A DNA stretch of 64,000 nucleotides from Clostridiales bacterium. GTDB taxonomy: Bacteria; Bacillota; Clostridia; Christensenellales; CAG-138. Shown here piece after piece: positions 9,620-18,472 of the stretch (its first letter is position 1; every line of letters starts with the position of its first letter). Under the pieces are notes generated by a model, which saw only the letters and a list, made by a program, of their open reading frames with translations, was not told the origin of the DNA and searched no databases. Where the stretch lies: the NCBI GenBank assembly GCA_918244965.1, contig CAKJYC010000012.1:1-64000 (forward strand), given 5' to 3'. Position numbers and translations under genes: made by a program.

Positions 9620-10385
9620 GTCCTTCCTCCCGTTCAATAAACTCGTTCGCCAGATTCGCATACGCCTTCGCGCCGATGTTGCGCGCATCGTACAGCGTGA
9701 TCGGCAGTCCGTGGCTCGGTGCTTCGCTCATGCGGACCGAGCGCGGAATGATCGTATTGTACACCTTGTCCCGAAAATGCTTCTTGACTTCTTCAACAAC
9801 CTGCACACACAGATTGAGACGCGAAGAAAACATGGTCAATACAACACCCTGAATGTCAAGCGATCCGTTCAGTCGGCTGCGGACAAGCTTGACCGTGTTC
9901 ATCAGCTGTGACAGGCCCTCCAGCGCAAAGTATTCGCACTGGATCGGGACCAGGATCGAATCGGACGCGGTCAGCGCATTCAATGTCAACTGACCGAGCG
10001 ATGGCGGACAGTCAATCAGGATATAGTCATAACAGCTGCGGATCGTCTGCAGGATCCGCTTGAGCCTGTGCTCACGACCGGGCAGCGAGACCAGCTCGAC
10101 CTCTGCGCCGGCGAGTGCGATCCGGGACGGCAGGATATCAAGTGTTTCGATCATCGTATGCAGAATGGCTTCCTGTACGGGCACGTCGTCAATCAGTACG
10201 TCGTAGCTTGAGAGCAGGTCTTTTCTACGCGCGACGCCGAGACCGCTTGTGCTGTTGCCCTGCGGATCAAGGTCGACAAGCAAAACGCGTTTGCCGGCCT
10301 GCGCAATGCATGCCGACAGATTGATCGCCGTCGTGGTCTTTCCGACGCCGCCTTTTTGATTTGCAATGGATATAATTTTTCCCAT
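9606..10385 (-). CDS. parA: Chromosome partitioning ATPase ParA/Soj
   Basis: MGKIISIANQKGGVGKTTTAINLSACIA deviant Walker A; overlaps parB start. Confidence 0.95.
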   Translation of the reverse strand: MGKIISIANQKGGVGKTTTAINLSACIAQAGKRVLLVDLDPQGNSTSGLGVARRKDLLSSYDVLIDDVPVQEAILHTMIETLDILPSRIALAGAEVELVSLPGREHRLKRILQTIRSCYDYILIDCPPSLGQLTLNALTASDSILVPIQCEYFALEGLSQLMNTVKLVRSRLNGSLDIQGVVLTMFSSRLNLCVQVVEEVKKHFRDKVYNTIIPRSVRMSEAPSHGLPITLYDARNIGAKAYANLANEFIEREEGHGKE

Positions 10386-10436
10386 ATACGCTCCTTTGCA
10401 GTCATTATACCCCTATGAAACGCGAAATGCAAGCCA

Positions 10437-10452
10437 TGTTTCACGTGAAACA
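10437..10452. promoter_or_regulatory. parS site 1
   Basis: TGTTTCACGTGAAACA, exact 16-bp palindrome matching parS consensus. Confidence 0.95.
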
Positions 10453-10470
10453 ATTGTGCAGGCGGGGGCA

Positions 10471-10486
10471 TGTTTCACGTGAAACA
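10471..10486. promoter_or_regulatory. parS site 2
   Basis: TGTTTCACGTGAAACA, second exact copy 34 bp from the first. Confidence 0.95.
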
Positions 10487-10488
10487 AC

Positions 10489-10513
10489 AAAAGAGCCGCT
10501 GTATGCGGCTCCT
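10489..10513 (-). terminator. Terminator of glg operon
   Basis: Minus strand GGAGCCGCATACAGCGGCTCTTTTG. Confidence 0.75.
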
Positions 10514-10526
10514 TGCATCGCAGAAA

Positions 10527-12098
10527 TTATGCTTTTGTCTTCGGCTTTGTCGTTGACGTCCGCTTCGCGGGCGTTTTCTTTGGCTCTGCAGGAGCCTTGG
10601 GTTCCGCAGGCTTTGCCGCGCGCGGCGCACGTTTTCTGACGGGCTTCGGAGGCTCCTCGTCCGGCAGACCCAAAAGGTTCCGGTACAGCTCCATATACTT
10701 GCGCGCGGAGACCGCCCAAGAGAAGTCGGTCTTCATGGCGCGGCGCATGAGCCGTTGCCACATATCGCGGTCGTCGTACCAGTAGCCGACCGCATGCTCC
10801 AGTACGTGCAACATATCGTGCGCGTTGTAGTCGTGGAAGCTGAAGCCGTTGCCGTCGTCCGTATACCAGTTGTACGGCAGGACGCTGTCGCGAAGACCGC
10901 CGGTCTCGCGGACGACCGGGATGGAACCGTATCGCATCGCGATCATCTGCGAAAGTCCGCACGGCTCGAACTGCGAAGGCATCAGGTACATATCGCTTGC
11001 CGCGTAGACGCGACGGGCGATCTGCTCGTCATGCCGCAGGCAGCAGACGAAATGGCCGGGAAAACGGTACTGCGCGTCGCGGAAGGCGTCCTCAAAATAC
11101 TTGTCTCCGGTGCCGACGACGACCATCTGCACATCCATGCGCATGATGTCGTTCAGCACGCAGGTGATCAGATCGAGGCCCTTCTGCGCGGTCAGACGCG
11201 TTACCATGCCGATCAGCGGCACGTCGCGCTTCTGCAGACCCAGCTCCTCCTGCAGCGCTGCCTTATCCAGCTTCTTGCCTGACGGATCGCTTGCATTATA
11301 ATGCACGGGAATTTGGATATCCGTTGATGGATCAAACGAAATAACGTCGATTCCGTTCAGAATGCCTGACAAAACGTTCTGTCTTGCGCGTAAAAGGCCG
11401 TCGAGACGTTCGCCGTAGTAGCCGGTTCGGATCTCCTCCGCGTAGGTCGGACTGACGGTCGTGATGCGGTTTGCGAACACGAGCCCCGCCTTCATGAACG
11501 ACAGCAATCCGAAGAATTCGAGGTTGTTCGGCGAGAAATAGCCTTCGTTGAGGCCGAGCACGCTGTTGATGCGCTTCCAGTCGAAGATGCCCTGGAATTT
11601 GAGATTGTGGATTGTGAACACGGTATGCACGTCGCGATAGCCGTCGAGCGTGCGGTACTGGTCGTTCAGAAGAACCGGAATGAGGCCGGTCTGCCAGTCG
11701 TTGCAGTGGATGATGTCGGGGTAATAGTTGAGATGCTTGAACGATTCGAGCACGGCGCGGCAGAAGAACGCGAAGCGGAAGCCCTCCTGCTCGTCGCCGG
11801 TGTAGATCTTTTCACCGCCGAACATCGCCAGATTGTCGATGAAATAGAATGTAACGCCGTCCTGTTCGAGCTTATCGACGCCGCAGAACACGGAATAGCT
11901 GCCCAAAAGCAGGGTGAAGTGGCAGACGTGCTGCATCTTCAGGATATAGTAGTCTCCGATCTGCGCGTATTTCGGCACCATGACCGAAACCTCCGCGCCT
12001 TGCCGGACGAGCTCCTTCGGAAGCGAGCCGACGACATCGGCCAGACCGCCCGTCTTGATATACGGGAAGCACTCGCTTGCGGTAAACAGAATTTTCAT
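10527..12098 (-). CDS. glgA: Glycogen synthase with Lys/Ala/Pro-rich C-terminal tail
   Basis: MKILFTASECFPYIKTGGLADVVGSLPKEL; tail KPVRKRAPRAAKPAEPKAPAEPKKTPAKRTSTTKPKTKA. Confidence 0.95.
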   Translation of the reverse strand: MKILFTASECFPYIKTGGLADVVGSLPKELVRQGAEVSVMVPKYAQIGDYYILKMQHVCHFTLLLGSYSVFCGVDKLEQDGVTFYFIDNLAMFGGEKIYTGDEQEGFRFAFFCRAVLESFKHLNYYPDIIHCNDWQTGLIPVLLNDQYRTLDGYRDVHTVFTIHNLKFQGIFDWKRINSVLGLNEGYFSPNNLEFFGLLSFMKAGLVFANRITTVSPTYAEEIRTGYYGERLDGLLRARQNVLSGILNGIDVISFDPSTDIQIPVHYNASDPSGKKLDKAALQEELGLQKRDVPLIGMVTRLTAQKGLDLITCVLNDIMRMDVQMVVVGTGDKYFEDAFRDAQYRFPGHFVCCLRHDEQIARRVYAASDMYLMPSQFEPCGLSQMIAMRYGSIPVVRETGGLRDSVLPYNWYTDDGNGFSFHDYNAHDMLHVLEHAVGYWYDDRDMWQRLMRRAMKTDFSWAVSARKYMELYRNLLGLPDEEPPKPVRKRAPRAAKPAEPKAPAEPKKTPAKRTSTTKPKTKA

Positions 12099-12120
12099 GA
12101 TGATTCTCCTTTCGCTGCGG

Positions 12121-13248
12121 TCAGACGGTCAGATTCTTACGGAAAACCAGCGGAATGCCGTCGTATCCGGTCAGCTGACGGCCGCCGTTGACCGTTACGT
12201 TTTTGTCGAGAATGACGTGATCGAGCGACGCGCCGGAACGGACCGTGACGCCCTGCATCAGGATGGAATTCTTCACGACTGCGCCGCGCTCCACGGTGAC
12301 GCCGCGGAACAGGATCGAATTCTCAACGGTGCCGTCGATCAGGCATCCGTCCGCCATCACGGCGTTGCGCACGCGTGCGGTTTCGCCGTACTTCGAGGAG
12401 ATCTCGTCCTTGACCTTGGTATAGATCGGATGCGCCATGCTGTAAAGGTCCTGGGCCTCCGGCGCATCCAGAAGCTCCATGCTGTGCATGAAGTAGGTGT
12501 TGACAGAGTCGATGCGCGCAACGTAGCCGTCGTACCGCCAGCCCATGATCTTGAGGTTTTTCACCTGCTGCAGCAGAACGTCGCGCACGAAGTCGACGCT
12601 GCCGCGCGAATACGATTCCTCGACGAGATCCTCAAAGAGGTCCTTGTCGATGACGGTGACCTCGCAGCTGCGGAAGTTCGAGCGCGGATTGCGCGGATTC
12701 CATTCGAGGCTTTCCACGGTCATCCCGTCGTCGCCGAAGAGCAGGCGAAGGTCGCGGTTCTGCTCTTCCGGGAAGAAGCGCGGGTCTTCGTTGTACATGA
12801 GCGTGATGTCCGCGCCGGTTGCGATGTGCTGTTCCAGGATCGCGTCAAACGTCGTATTGAACACGGTATGACTGCCGCACAGGATCAGATACCGCTGCGA
12901 GGAGCGGCGGATGTACTGCATAACGGAGTGGAACGCGTCGGTGTCGCCGCGGTACAGACCGGTGTTGTCCTTGGTGGAATACGGAGGAAGGATAAAGAGA
13001 CCGTCGCGCTTGCGGTTCAGGTCCCATTCCTTGCCGGTGCCGAGGTGGTCCATCAGCGAATGGTAGTTCTTCTGCACGATGAGGCCGACGTTGCGGATGC
13101 CGGTGTTGACGAGGTTGGACAAAACGAAGTCGATGCAGCGATAGCGGCCGCCGAACGGCAGCGCGCCGACCGCACGGCTCAGCGTCAGATCACGCATAAA
13201 GGGGTTTGCTTCGCCCGTAAAGATCAGACCGAATGCCTGCTGGTTCAT
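12121..13248 (-). CDS. glgD: Glucose-1-phosphate adenylyltransferase subunit GlgD
   Basis: [41 protein letters not shown]; adjacent to glgC. Confidence 0.93.
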   Translation of the reverse strand: MNQQAFGLIFTGEANPFMRDLTLSRAVGALPFGGRYRCIDFVLSNLVNTGIRNVGLIVQKNYHSLMDHLGTGKEWDLNRKRDGLFILPPYSTKDNTGLYRGDTDAFHSVMQYIRRSSQRYLILCGSHTVFNTTFDAILEQHIATGADITLMYNEDPRFFPEEQNRDLRLLFGDDGMTVESLEWNPRNPRSNFRSCEVTVIDKDLFEDLVEESYSRGSVDFVRDVLLQQVKNLKIMGWRYDGYVARIDSVNTYFMHSMELLDAPEAQDLYSMAHPIYTKVKDEISSKYGETARVRNAVMADGCLIDGTVENSILFRGVTVERGAVVKNSILMQGVTVRSGASLDHVILDKNVTVNGGRQLTGYDGIPLVFRKNLTV

Positions 13249-14483
13249 GCTTGCGCACCTCCGTTCACAAATTGGTCGAGGGTTTTCGAGGTCACGACCG
13301 CGCCGCGCGGGATCACCGCGCCTGCAGGGACAACCACATCGTTGCCGATCAGGGCGATGTCGCCGGTCAGCCGGTTGTCGACCGTTTCTCCGTCTCTGGG
13401 CGGGACGCCGATCTGCACATTATCGCCGATCACGGCGCCTTCGCCGATGATCGCCTTCTCGACGGTGCAGTTCTGACCGATCTCGGCCAGCGGGAAGATG
13501 ACGGAATCGGTCACCGTCGAGCCCTCGTCCACGGAGGAGCCGCAGAACAGCACGGTGTGCGTGACCGCGCCGCGCACCACGCAGCCCTCGGTCACCAGAC
13601 TGTTCTTCACATCGGCGTTTTTGCCGGTGTAGTGCGGCGGCATGACCGGGTTGCGCGTATAGATGCGCCATGCGGGATCGTTGAGATCGAGCACCGGCTT
13701 TTCACCGAGCAGATCCATGTTCGCCTCCCAGAGACTCTGGATCGTTCCGACGTCCTTCCAGTAGCCCTCGAACGGGTAGGCGACCATGCGCTCACCCGCG
13801 TTGAGCATTGCCGGGATGATGTTCTTGCCGAAGTCGTTTTCGCTGTTCGGATCGGCGTCGTCGCGCTGCATGTAGTCGCGCAGCTTGCTCCAGTCGAAGA
13901 TGTAGATGCCCATCGAGGCGTTGTTGCTCTTCGGCTGCTTCGGCTTTTCCTCGAACGAAACGATGTTGCCGTCGTCGTCCGTATTCATGATGCCGAAGCG
14001 GTGCGCTTCCTCCATCGGGACCTTCAGCACGGCGATCGTCGCCGCCGCCTCGTGCGAGACGTGGAAGCGCAGCATCTTCGTATAGTCCATCTTATAGATA
14101 TGATCGCCTGACAGGATCAGCACGTAATCCGGGTCGTACTGATCGACGAACTCGCGGTTCTGCCAGATCGCATTCGCCGTGCCGCTGTACCAGCGCCCGG
14201 TGCTTTCCGTCATGTAGGGCGGCAGCACGAACACGCCGCCGTTTGAACGGTCGAGGTCCCAGTGCTGGCCTGTGCCGAGGTACGCGTTGAGCGCAAGCGG
14301 GCGGTACTGCGTCAGCACGCCGACGGTGTCGATGTCGGAATTAACGCAGTTAGACAGCGGAAAGTCGATGATGCGGAACTTTCCGCCGAACGGGACCGCC
14401 GGCTTCGCCATGCTGGAGGTCAGGACGCCCAGACGGCTTCCCTGTCCGCCGGCGAGCAGCATGCAGACGATTTTCTTTTTCAT
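13245..14483 (-). CDS. glgC: Glucose-1-phosphate adenylyltransferase
   Basis: [40 protein letters not shown]. Confidence 0.96.
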   Translation of the reverse strand: MKKKIVCMLLAGGQGSRLGVLTSSMAKPAVPFGGKFRIIDFPLSNCVNSDIDTVGVLTQYRPLALNAYLGTGQHWDLDRSNGGVFVLPPYMTESTGRWYSGTANAIWQNREFVDQYDPDYVLILSGDHIYKMDYTKMLRFHVSHEAAATIAVLKVPMEEAHRFGIMNTDDDGNIVSFEEKPKQPKSNNASMGIYIFDWSKLRDYMQRDDADPNSENDFGKNIIPAMLNAGERMVAYPFEGYWKDVGTIQSLWEANMDLLGEKPVLDLNDPAWRIYTRNPVMPPHYTGKNADVKNSLVTEGCVVRGAVTHTVLFCGSSVDEGSTVTDSVIFPLAEIGQNCTVEKAIIGEGAVIGDNVQIGVPPRDGETVDNRLTGDIALIGNDVVVPAGAVIPRGAVVTSKTLDQFVNGGAQA

Positions 14484-14517
14484 GAGACGATTCCTTTCCG
14501 GTTGTATTGGTCAAGGG

Positions 14518-16383
14518 TTACTTTTCGGCGGGCGTGAAACGGAAGAATACCGCGCCGTAGGCGGGCAGCTTCACGTTGAGGCGATGGCGGAACTTGTTGA
14601 ACGATTCCTCGACGGTCGTGACCGGATGGTTGAACGACATGCCGCCGCCGCCGAAGTACGGCGCGTCGGTCGAGAAGACCTCGGTGTACGTGCCGGCCTG
14701 TTCGGAGCCGAGGCAATAGTCGTCCCACGGGACCGGCGTGAAGTTGAACACGCACAGGATCGTATTGCCGGCGTCGTCCTTGCGCACGAACGAAGCGATC
14801 GAATGCACCGCGTCGTCGACCGCGACCCAGTCGAAGCCGTTCCAATCGTCGTCCCGCTCATAGAGCGCGGGCGTGTTGCGATAGAATTTGTTCATTTCGC
14901 GCACGTAGCATTGCATTTCGGCGTGCTTCGGATATTCGAGCAGCATCCAGTCGAGCGATTCGTCATAGCGCCATTCGATAAACTGACCGATCTCCATACC
15001 CATGAAGTTGAGCTTTTTGCCGGGATGGGCCATCTGGTACGCGTACAGCAGACGAAGCTGCGCGAACTTCTGCCAGTAATCGCCGGGCATCTTGTTGAGC
15101 ATGGACAGCTTGCCGTGTACGACCTCGTCGTGCGAGAACGACAGCACATAATGCTCGGAGAATGCGTACATGAGCGAGAACGTGAGCTTGTCGTGATGCC
15201 ATTTGCGGTAGAGCGAATCCATCTGCATGTAGCGCAGCATGTCGTTCATCCACCCCATGTTCCACTTGTAGTCGAAGCCGAGGCTGTCGTCGTGCTTGTT
15301 GGTAACGCGCGGGAACGCGGTGCTTTCCTCGGCGATGAGGAGCTTGTTGCCGGGCAGCTCGCGGACGGCGGCGGCGATCTTCTTGAAGAGGTTGACGGCG
15401 TCGAGATTCTCCCTGCCGCCGTACTGATTGGGGAGCCATTCACCATCGTTGCGGCCGTAGTCGAGGTAGAGCATGCAGCTGACGGCGTCGACGCGAAGAC
15501 CGTCGATGTGGAACTCCTTGAGCCAGTAGCAGGCATTGGAAACGAGGAAGCTCTGCACCTGCGTGCGGCCGTAGTCGAACAGCAGCGTGCCCCACTGCTT
15601 CATTTCGGAGCGGCGCCAATCCGGATGCTCATAGGTAGGCGTACCGTCGAAATAGGCGAGGCCGTAGGAATCGCGGGTGAAGTGCGCGGGGACCCAGTCC
15701 ATGATAACGCCCAAGCCGCGTTCATGAGCGCGGTTGACGAAGTAGCGGAAATCGTCCGGCGTGCCGTAGCGCGCAGTCGGCGCATAGTAGCCGGTGACCT
15801 GATAGCCCCAGCTCGGATTGTACGGATACGCCATCAGCGGCATGCACTCGATGTGCGTATAGCCCATGTCGGCCGCGTAGTCGACGAGCTCATGCGCGAG
15901 CTCACGGTAGCCGAGGCCCTTCTTCCACGAGCCCATGTGCACCTCATAGATGTTCATCGGCTCCTTATGCCGCTTCGAGCAGCGGGAAATATACGCGTCG
16001 TCCGTCCACGGGAACGGCTGCGCCTCCCAGACCATCGACGCCGTGCCGCCGGGCTCGCAGCGCTGCGCATACGGGTCGGCCTTCATCGTGACGTAGCCGT
16101 TCGGGCCCTGCACCGCGTATTTGTACAGGTGTCCCTCGTTGGCGATGCCGATCACGGCTTCCCACACGCCGGTCGAGCCGACGCGCGTCATCGGATCCTG
16201 AAACGGGCTCCAGCCGTTCCAGTCGCCGACGACCGCAACGGTCATCGCGTTGGGCGCCCAAACCGCAAACCGCCAGCGCTTTTCGCCGTCCACGTCGATC
16301 AGATGGCAGCCGAGCGAACGGTATGCTGTTTTGGTGGTGCCTTCGTTGAAATAGTACAGTTCCTCATCGGTCAGATAAGCCAT
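14518..16383 (-). CDS. glgB: 1,4-alpha-glucan branching enzyme
   Basis: GWSPFQDPM, YEVHMGSW, GLRVDAVSCMLYLDYGR, SHDEVVHGK motifs. Confidence 0.96.
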   Translation of the reverse strand: MAYLTDEELYYFNEGTTKTAYRSLGCHLIDVDGEKRWRFAVWAPNAMTVAVVGDWNGWSPFQDPMTRVGSTGVWEAVIGIANEGHLYKYAVQGPNGYVTMKADPYAQRCEPGGTASMVWEAQPFPWTDDAYISRCSKRHKEPMNIYEVHMGSWKKGLGYRELAHELVDYAADMGYTHIECMPLMAYPYNPSWGYQVTGYYAPTARYGTPDDFRYFVNRAHERGLGVIMDWVPAHFTRDSYGLAYFDGTPTYEHPDWRRSEMKQWGTLLFDYGRTQVQSFLVSNACYWLKEFHIDGLRVDAVSCMLYLDYGRNDGEWLPNQYGGRENLDAVNLFKKIAAAVRELPGNKLLIAEESTAFPRVTNKHDDSLGFDYKWNMGWMNDMLRYMQMDSLYRKWHHDKLTFSLMYAFSEHYVLSFSHDEVVHGKLSMLNKMPGDYWQKFAQLRLLYAYQMAHPGKKLNFMGMEIGQFIEWRYDESLDWMLLEYPKHAEMQCYVREMNKFYRNTPALYERDDDWNGFDWVAVDDAVHSIASFVRKDDAGNTILCVFNFTPVPWDDYCLGSEQAGTYTEVFSTDAPYFGGGGMSFNHPVTTVEESFNKFRHRLNVKLPAYGAVFFRFTPAEK

Positions 16384-16583
16384 TATATTTCACCTCGTCC
16401 CTGGGCAGCAGGCGTTTGCCCCGCCCTATATTATTACAACACTATCATACCATATCCTTCGCGCAATGGAAAGTGTTTCCACCCGTGAATTTATTGTAAA
16501 AGTGAGAAAAAATTTCCGGAACCGTTTTATTTTTGACGCCGGCTGTGGTATACTGCAACAAAACGGGGAAAGGAGATGCCGCA

Positions 16584-17738
16584 ATGAAGGCGAAAACCAA
16601 ACGTCTGATCCTGATCGGCGGCTTTGCGGTCGTGCTGATCACGCTTGCGGTCGTGCTGCCGCTGACGCTCGGCACGCCGAAGCTGTCGCTTACGGAGGCG
16701 CGCATCGTCCTCACCCCGGAGCCGAAGACGGAGGAGGACGACGTGCTTGCGTACACGCCGGTCCCGACACAGGCCGCGCCGGCCGGAACGCCGGTGCCCG
16801 TGTATCCGCAGAAGGCGGTCAACCTGCTGGCGGACGGCGTGCCGCTGTTTGCGGTCGACAGCCGTGAAGCGGCGGAGCAGCTTGTCCGGCTGTACGTCGA
16901 CGAATGCGCATATGAGCATCTGGAGGACAATGACGTGCTGCTGACGGCGACGGTCGACGTTGCGCTTGCCACCGTGCCCGCCGACGGCTCCGTGGAATAC
17001 GTCGCGTTCGATGCGGCGCTGAACAGACTGCGCAAGAATCGCTCGCTGATCCCGGTGCGCCGCACGGTCGAGCGCGTCTCCGTGCTCGCGGAAGCGCCTG
17101 CGCCGCAGACAGAGCGAACCGCGCTGCTGCCGCAGGGCGCGCGTATGCTGGTTCGCTGCGGCGTCGAGAGCCGCACGCTCGTTTTCACCGAAACGCTTTA
17201 CAAGGACGGTCTTGCCGTCTCCGAGACCGAAACGCTGCGCATGCCGATCCGCAACGGCGTCGCGCGGCACACGCTGCTCGGCTCCTATCGCTACACAGGC
17301 GCCGTGTCCGACGCACTGATCAGGGACGAAGGCAGCGCAGGCGCAAAGCCGCAGTCGCTGTCCTTTGCCGCACCGGTCCGCGGAAAGCTCACGAGCTGCT
17401 TTGGGCTGGCGACCGGAACGATGCGCTACGGCGTGGACTTTTCCGCAGCGCCCGAAACGCGCATCGTCGCGCCGGAATCCGGCACGGTCGTGTTCCTCGG
17501 CGAGCGGCCGGGTCTGGGCTATGTCATCGAGATCCGTCACGAGGAGGGCTTTGTTTCCCGCATCTGTGTCGGCGCAAAGGCGGCGGTCGCCGGCCTTACG
17601 CTTGAAAAGCATGTGCAGAAGGGCGAAACGATCGGCTATCTTCCGCAGATCGAGTCAAGCCGGGAAACGATCCTGCACTATGAGCTTTTGATCGACGGGA
17701 TCCCCCATAACCCGCTGTTCTACCTGCCGGCGCAATAA
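16584..17738 (+). CDS. Membrane-anchored G5-like/degenerate M23 (LytM-type) protein
   Basis: N-terminal TM segment; C-terminal LTSCFGLATGTMRYGVDFSAAPETRIVAPESGTVVFLG...LHYELLIDGIPHNPLFYLP; RBS AAAGGAG; start trimmed. Confidence 0.75.
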   Translation: MKAKTKRLILIGGFAVVLITLAVVLPLTLGTPKLSLTEARIVLTPEPKTEEDDVLAYTPVPTQAAPAGTPVPVYPQKAVNLLADGVPLFAVDSREAAEQLVRLYVDECAYEHLEDNDVLLTATVDVALATVPADGSVEYVAFDAALNRLRKNRSLIPVRRTVERVSVLAEAPAPQTERTALLPQGARMLVRCGVESRTLVFTETLYKDGLAVSETETLRMPIRNGVARHTLLGSYRYTGAVSDALIRDEGSAGAKPQSLSFAAPVRGKLTSCFGLATGTMRYGVDFSAAPETRIVAPESGTVVFLGERPGLGYVIEIRHEEGFVSRICVGAKAAVAGLTLEKHVQKGETIGYLPQIESSRETILHYELLIDGIPHNPLFYLPAQ

Positions 17739-17743
17739 CGGCG

Positions 17744-17772
17744 TTGCGTTCACGCGGCGTTCGTGCTATACT
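17744..17772 (+). promoter_or_regulatory. Predicted sigmaA promoter of pth
   Basis: TTGCGT-17-TATACT with TG-extended -10. Confidence 0.55.
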
Positions 17773-17833
17773 ATCCGCATAAAACCCCTCCTCCAGGCGA
17801 GCGTGGGGAAATGCGTTTTGGAAAGGAACGGAT

Positions 17834-18454
17834 ATGTATCTCATCGCAGGGCTCGGCAATCCGGGGCTGGGCTACAAAAAAACACGGCACAACGCGGGCT
17901 TTCAGGCGCTCGACGCGCTGGCGGACCGCTTCGGGATCCGTGTAAAGACCAAGGGCTTTTCGGCGCTGTACGGGGAGGGCCGCATCGGGGACGAGCGCGT
18001 GATCCTCATGAAGCCCCAGACCTATATGAACAACAGCGGCGACGCCGTGCAGCAGCTTCTGCACTTTTACAAGCTCGCGCCGGAATCGCTGATCGTGCTG
18101 TACGACGACATCGAGCTGCCGACCGGGAGCCTGCGCATTCGCGCAAACGGCTCCGCGGGCAGTCACAACGGCATGCGCTCGATCATCGCCTGCGTGCATT
18201 CGGAAAACTTCGCGCGCGTGCGCATCGGCGTCGGCAAGGACGAAAGCGTGCTGCTGCGCGATTATGTACTGAAGCGTCCCTCGAAGGCGGAGCAGGCGCA
18301 GCTGGACGAGGTCTTTCAGAACGCCGCCGACGCCGCCGCGCTGATCGTCGCGGGACGCATCGGGGAGGCGCAGACCAAGTACAACAAGAAGCATGAAAAG
18401 AACCGCTCCGTTTCGATCGACGGACATAAGGACGACACAGAACATGGTGCATAA
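17834..18454 (+). CDS. pth: Peptidyl-tRNA hydrolase
   Basis: MYLIAGLGNPGLGYKKTRHNAGFQALD; LMKPQTYMNNSG. Confidence 0.95.
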   Translation: MYLIAGLGNPGLGYKKTRHNAGFQALDALADRFGIRVKTKGFSALYGEGRIGDERVILMKPQTYMNNSGDAVQQLLHFYKLAPESLIVLYDDIELPTGSLRIRANGSAGSHNGMRSIIACVHSENFARVRIGVGKDESVLLRDYVLKRPSKAEQAQLDEVFQNAADAAALIVAGRIGEAQTKYNKKHEKNRSVSIDGHKDDTEHGA

Positions 18455-18472
18455 ACACACCAAAATGGTCGT

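Noticed and set aside
14272-16488. 738-aa plus-strand ORF opposite glgB
   Set aside because: Antisense to unambiguous GlgB; no start context or domain.
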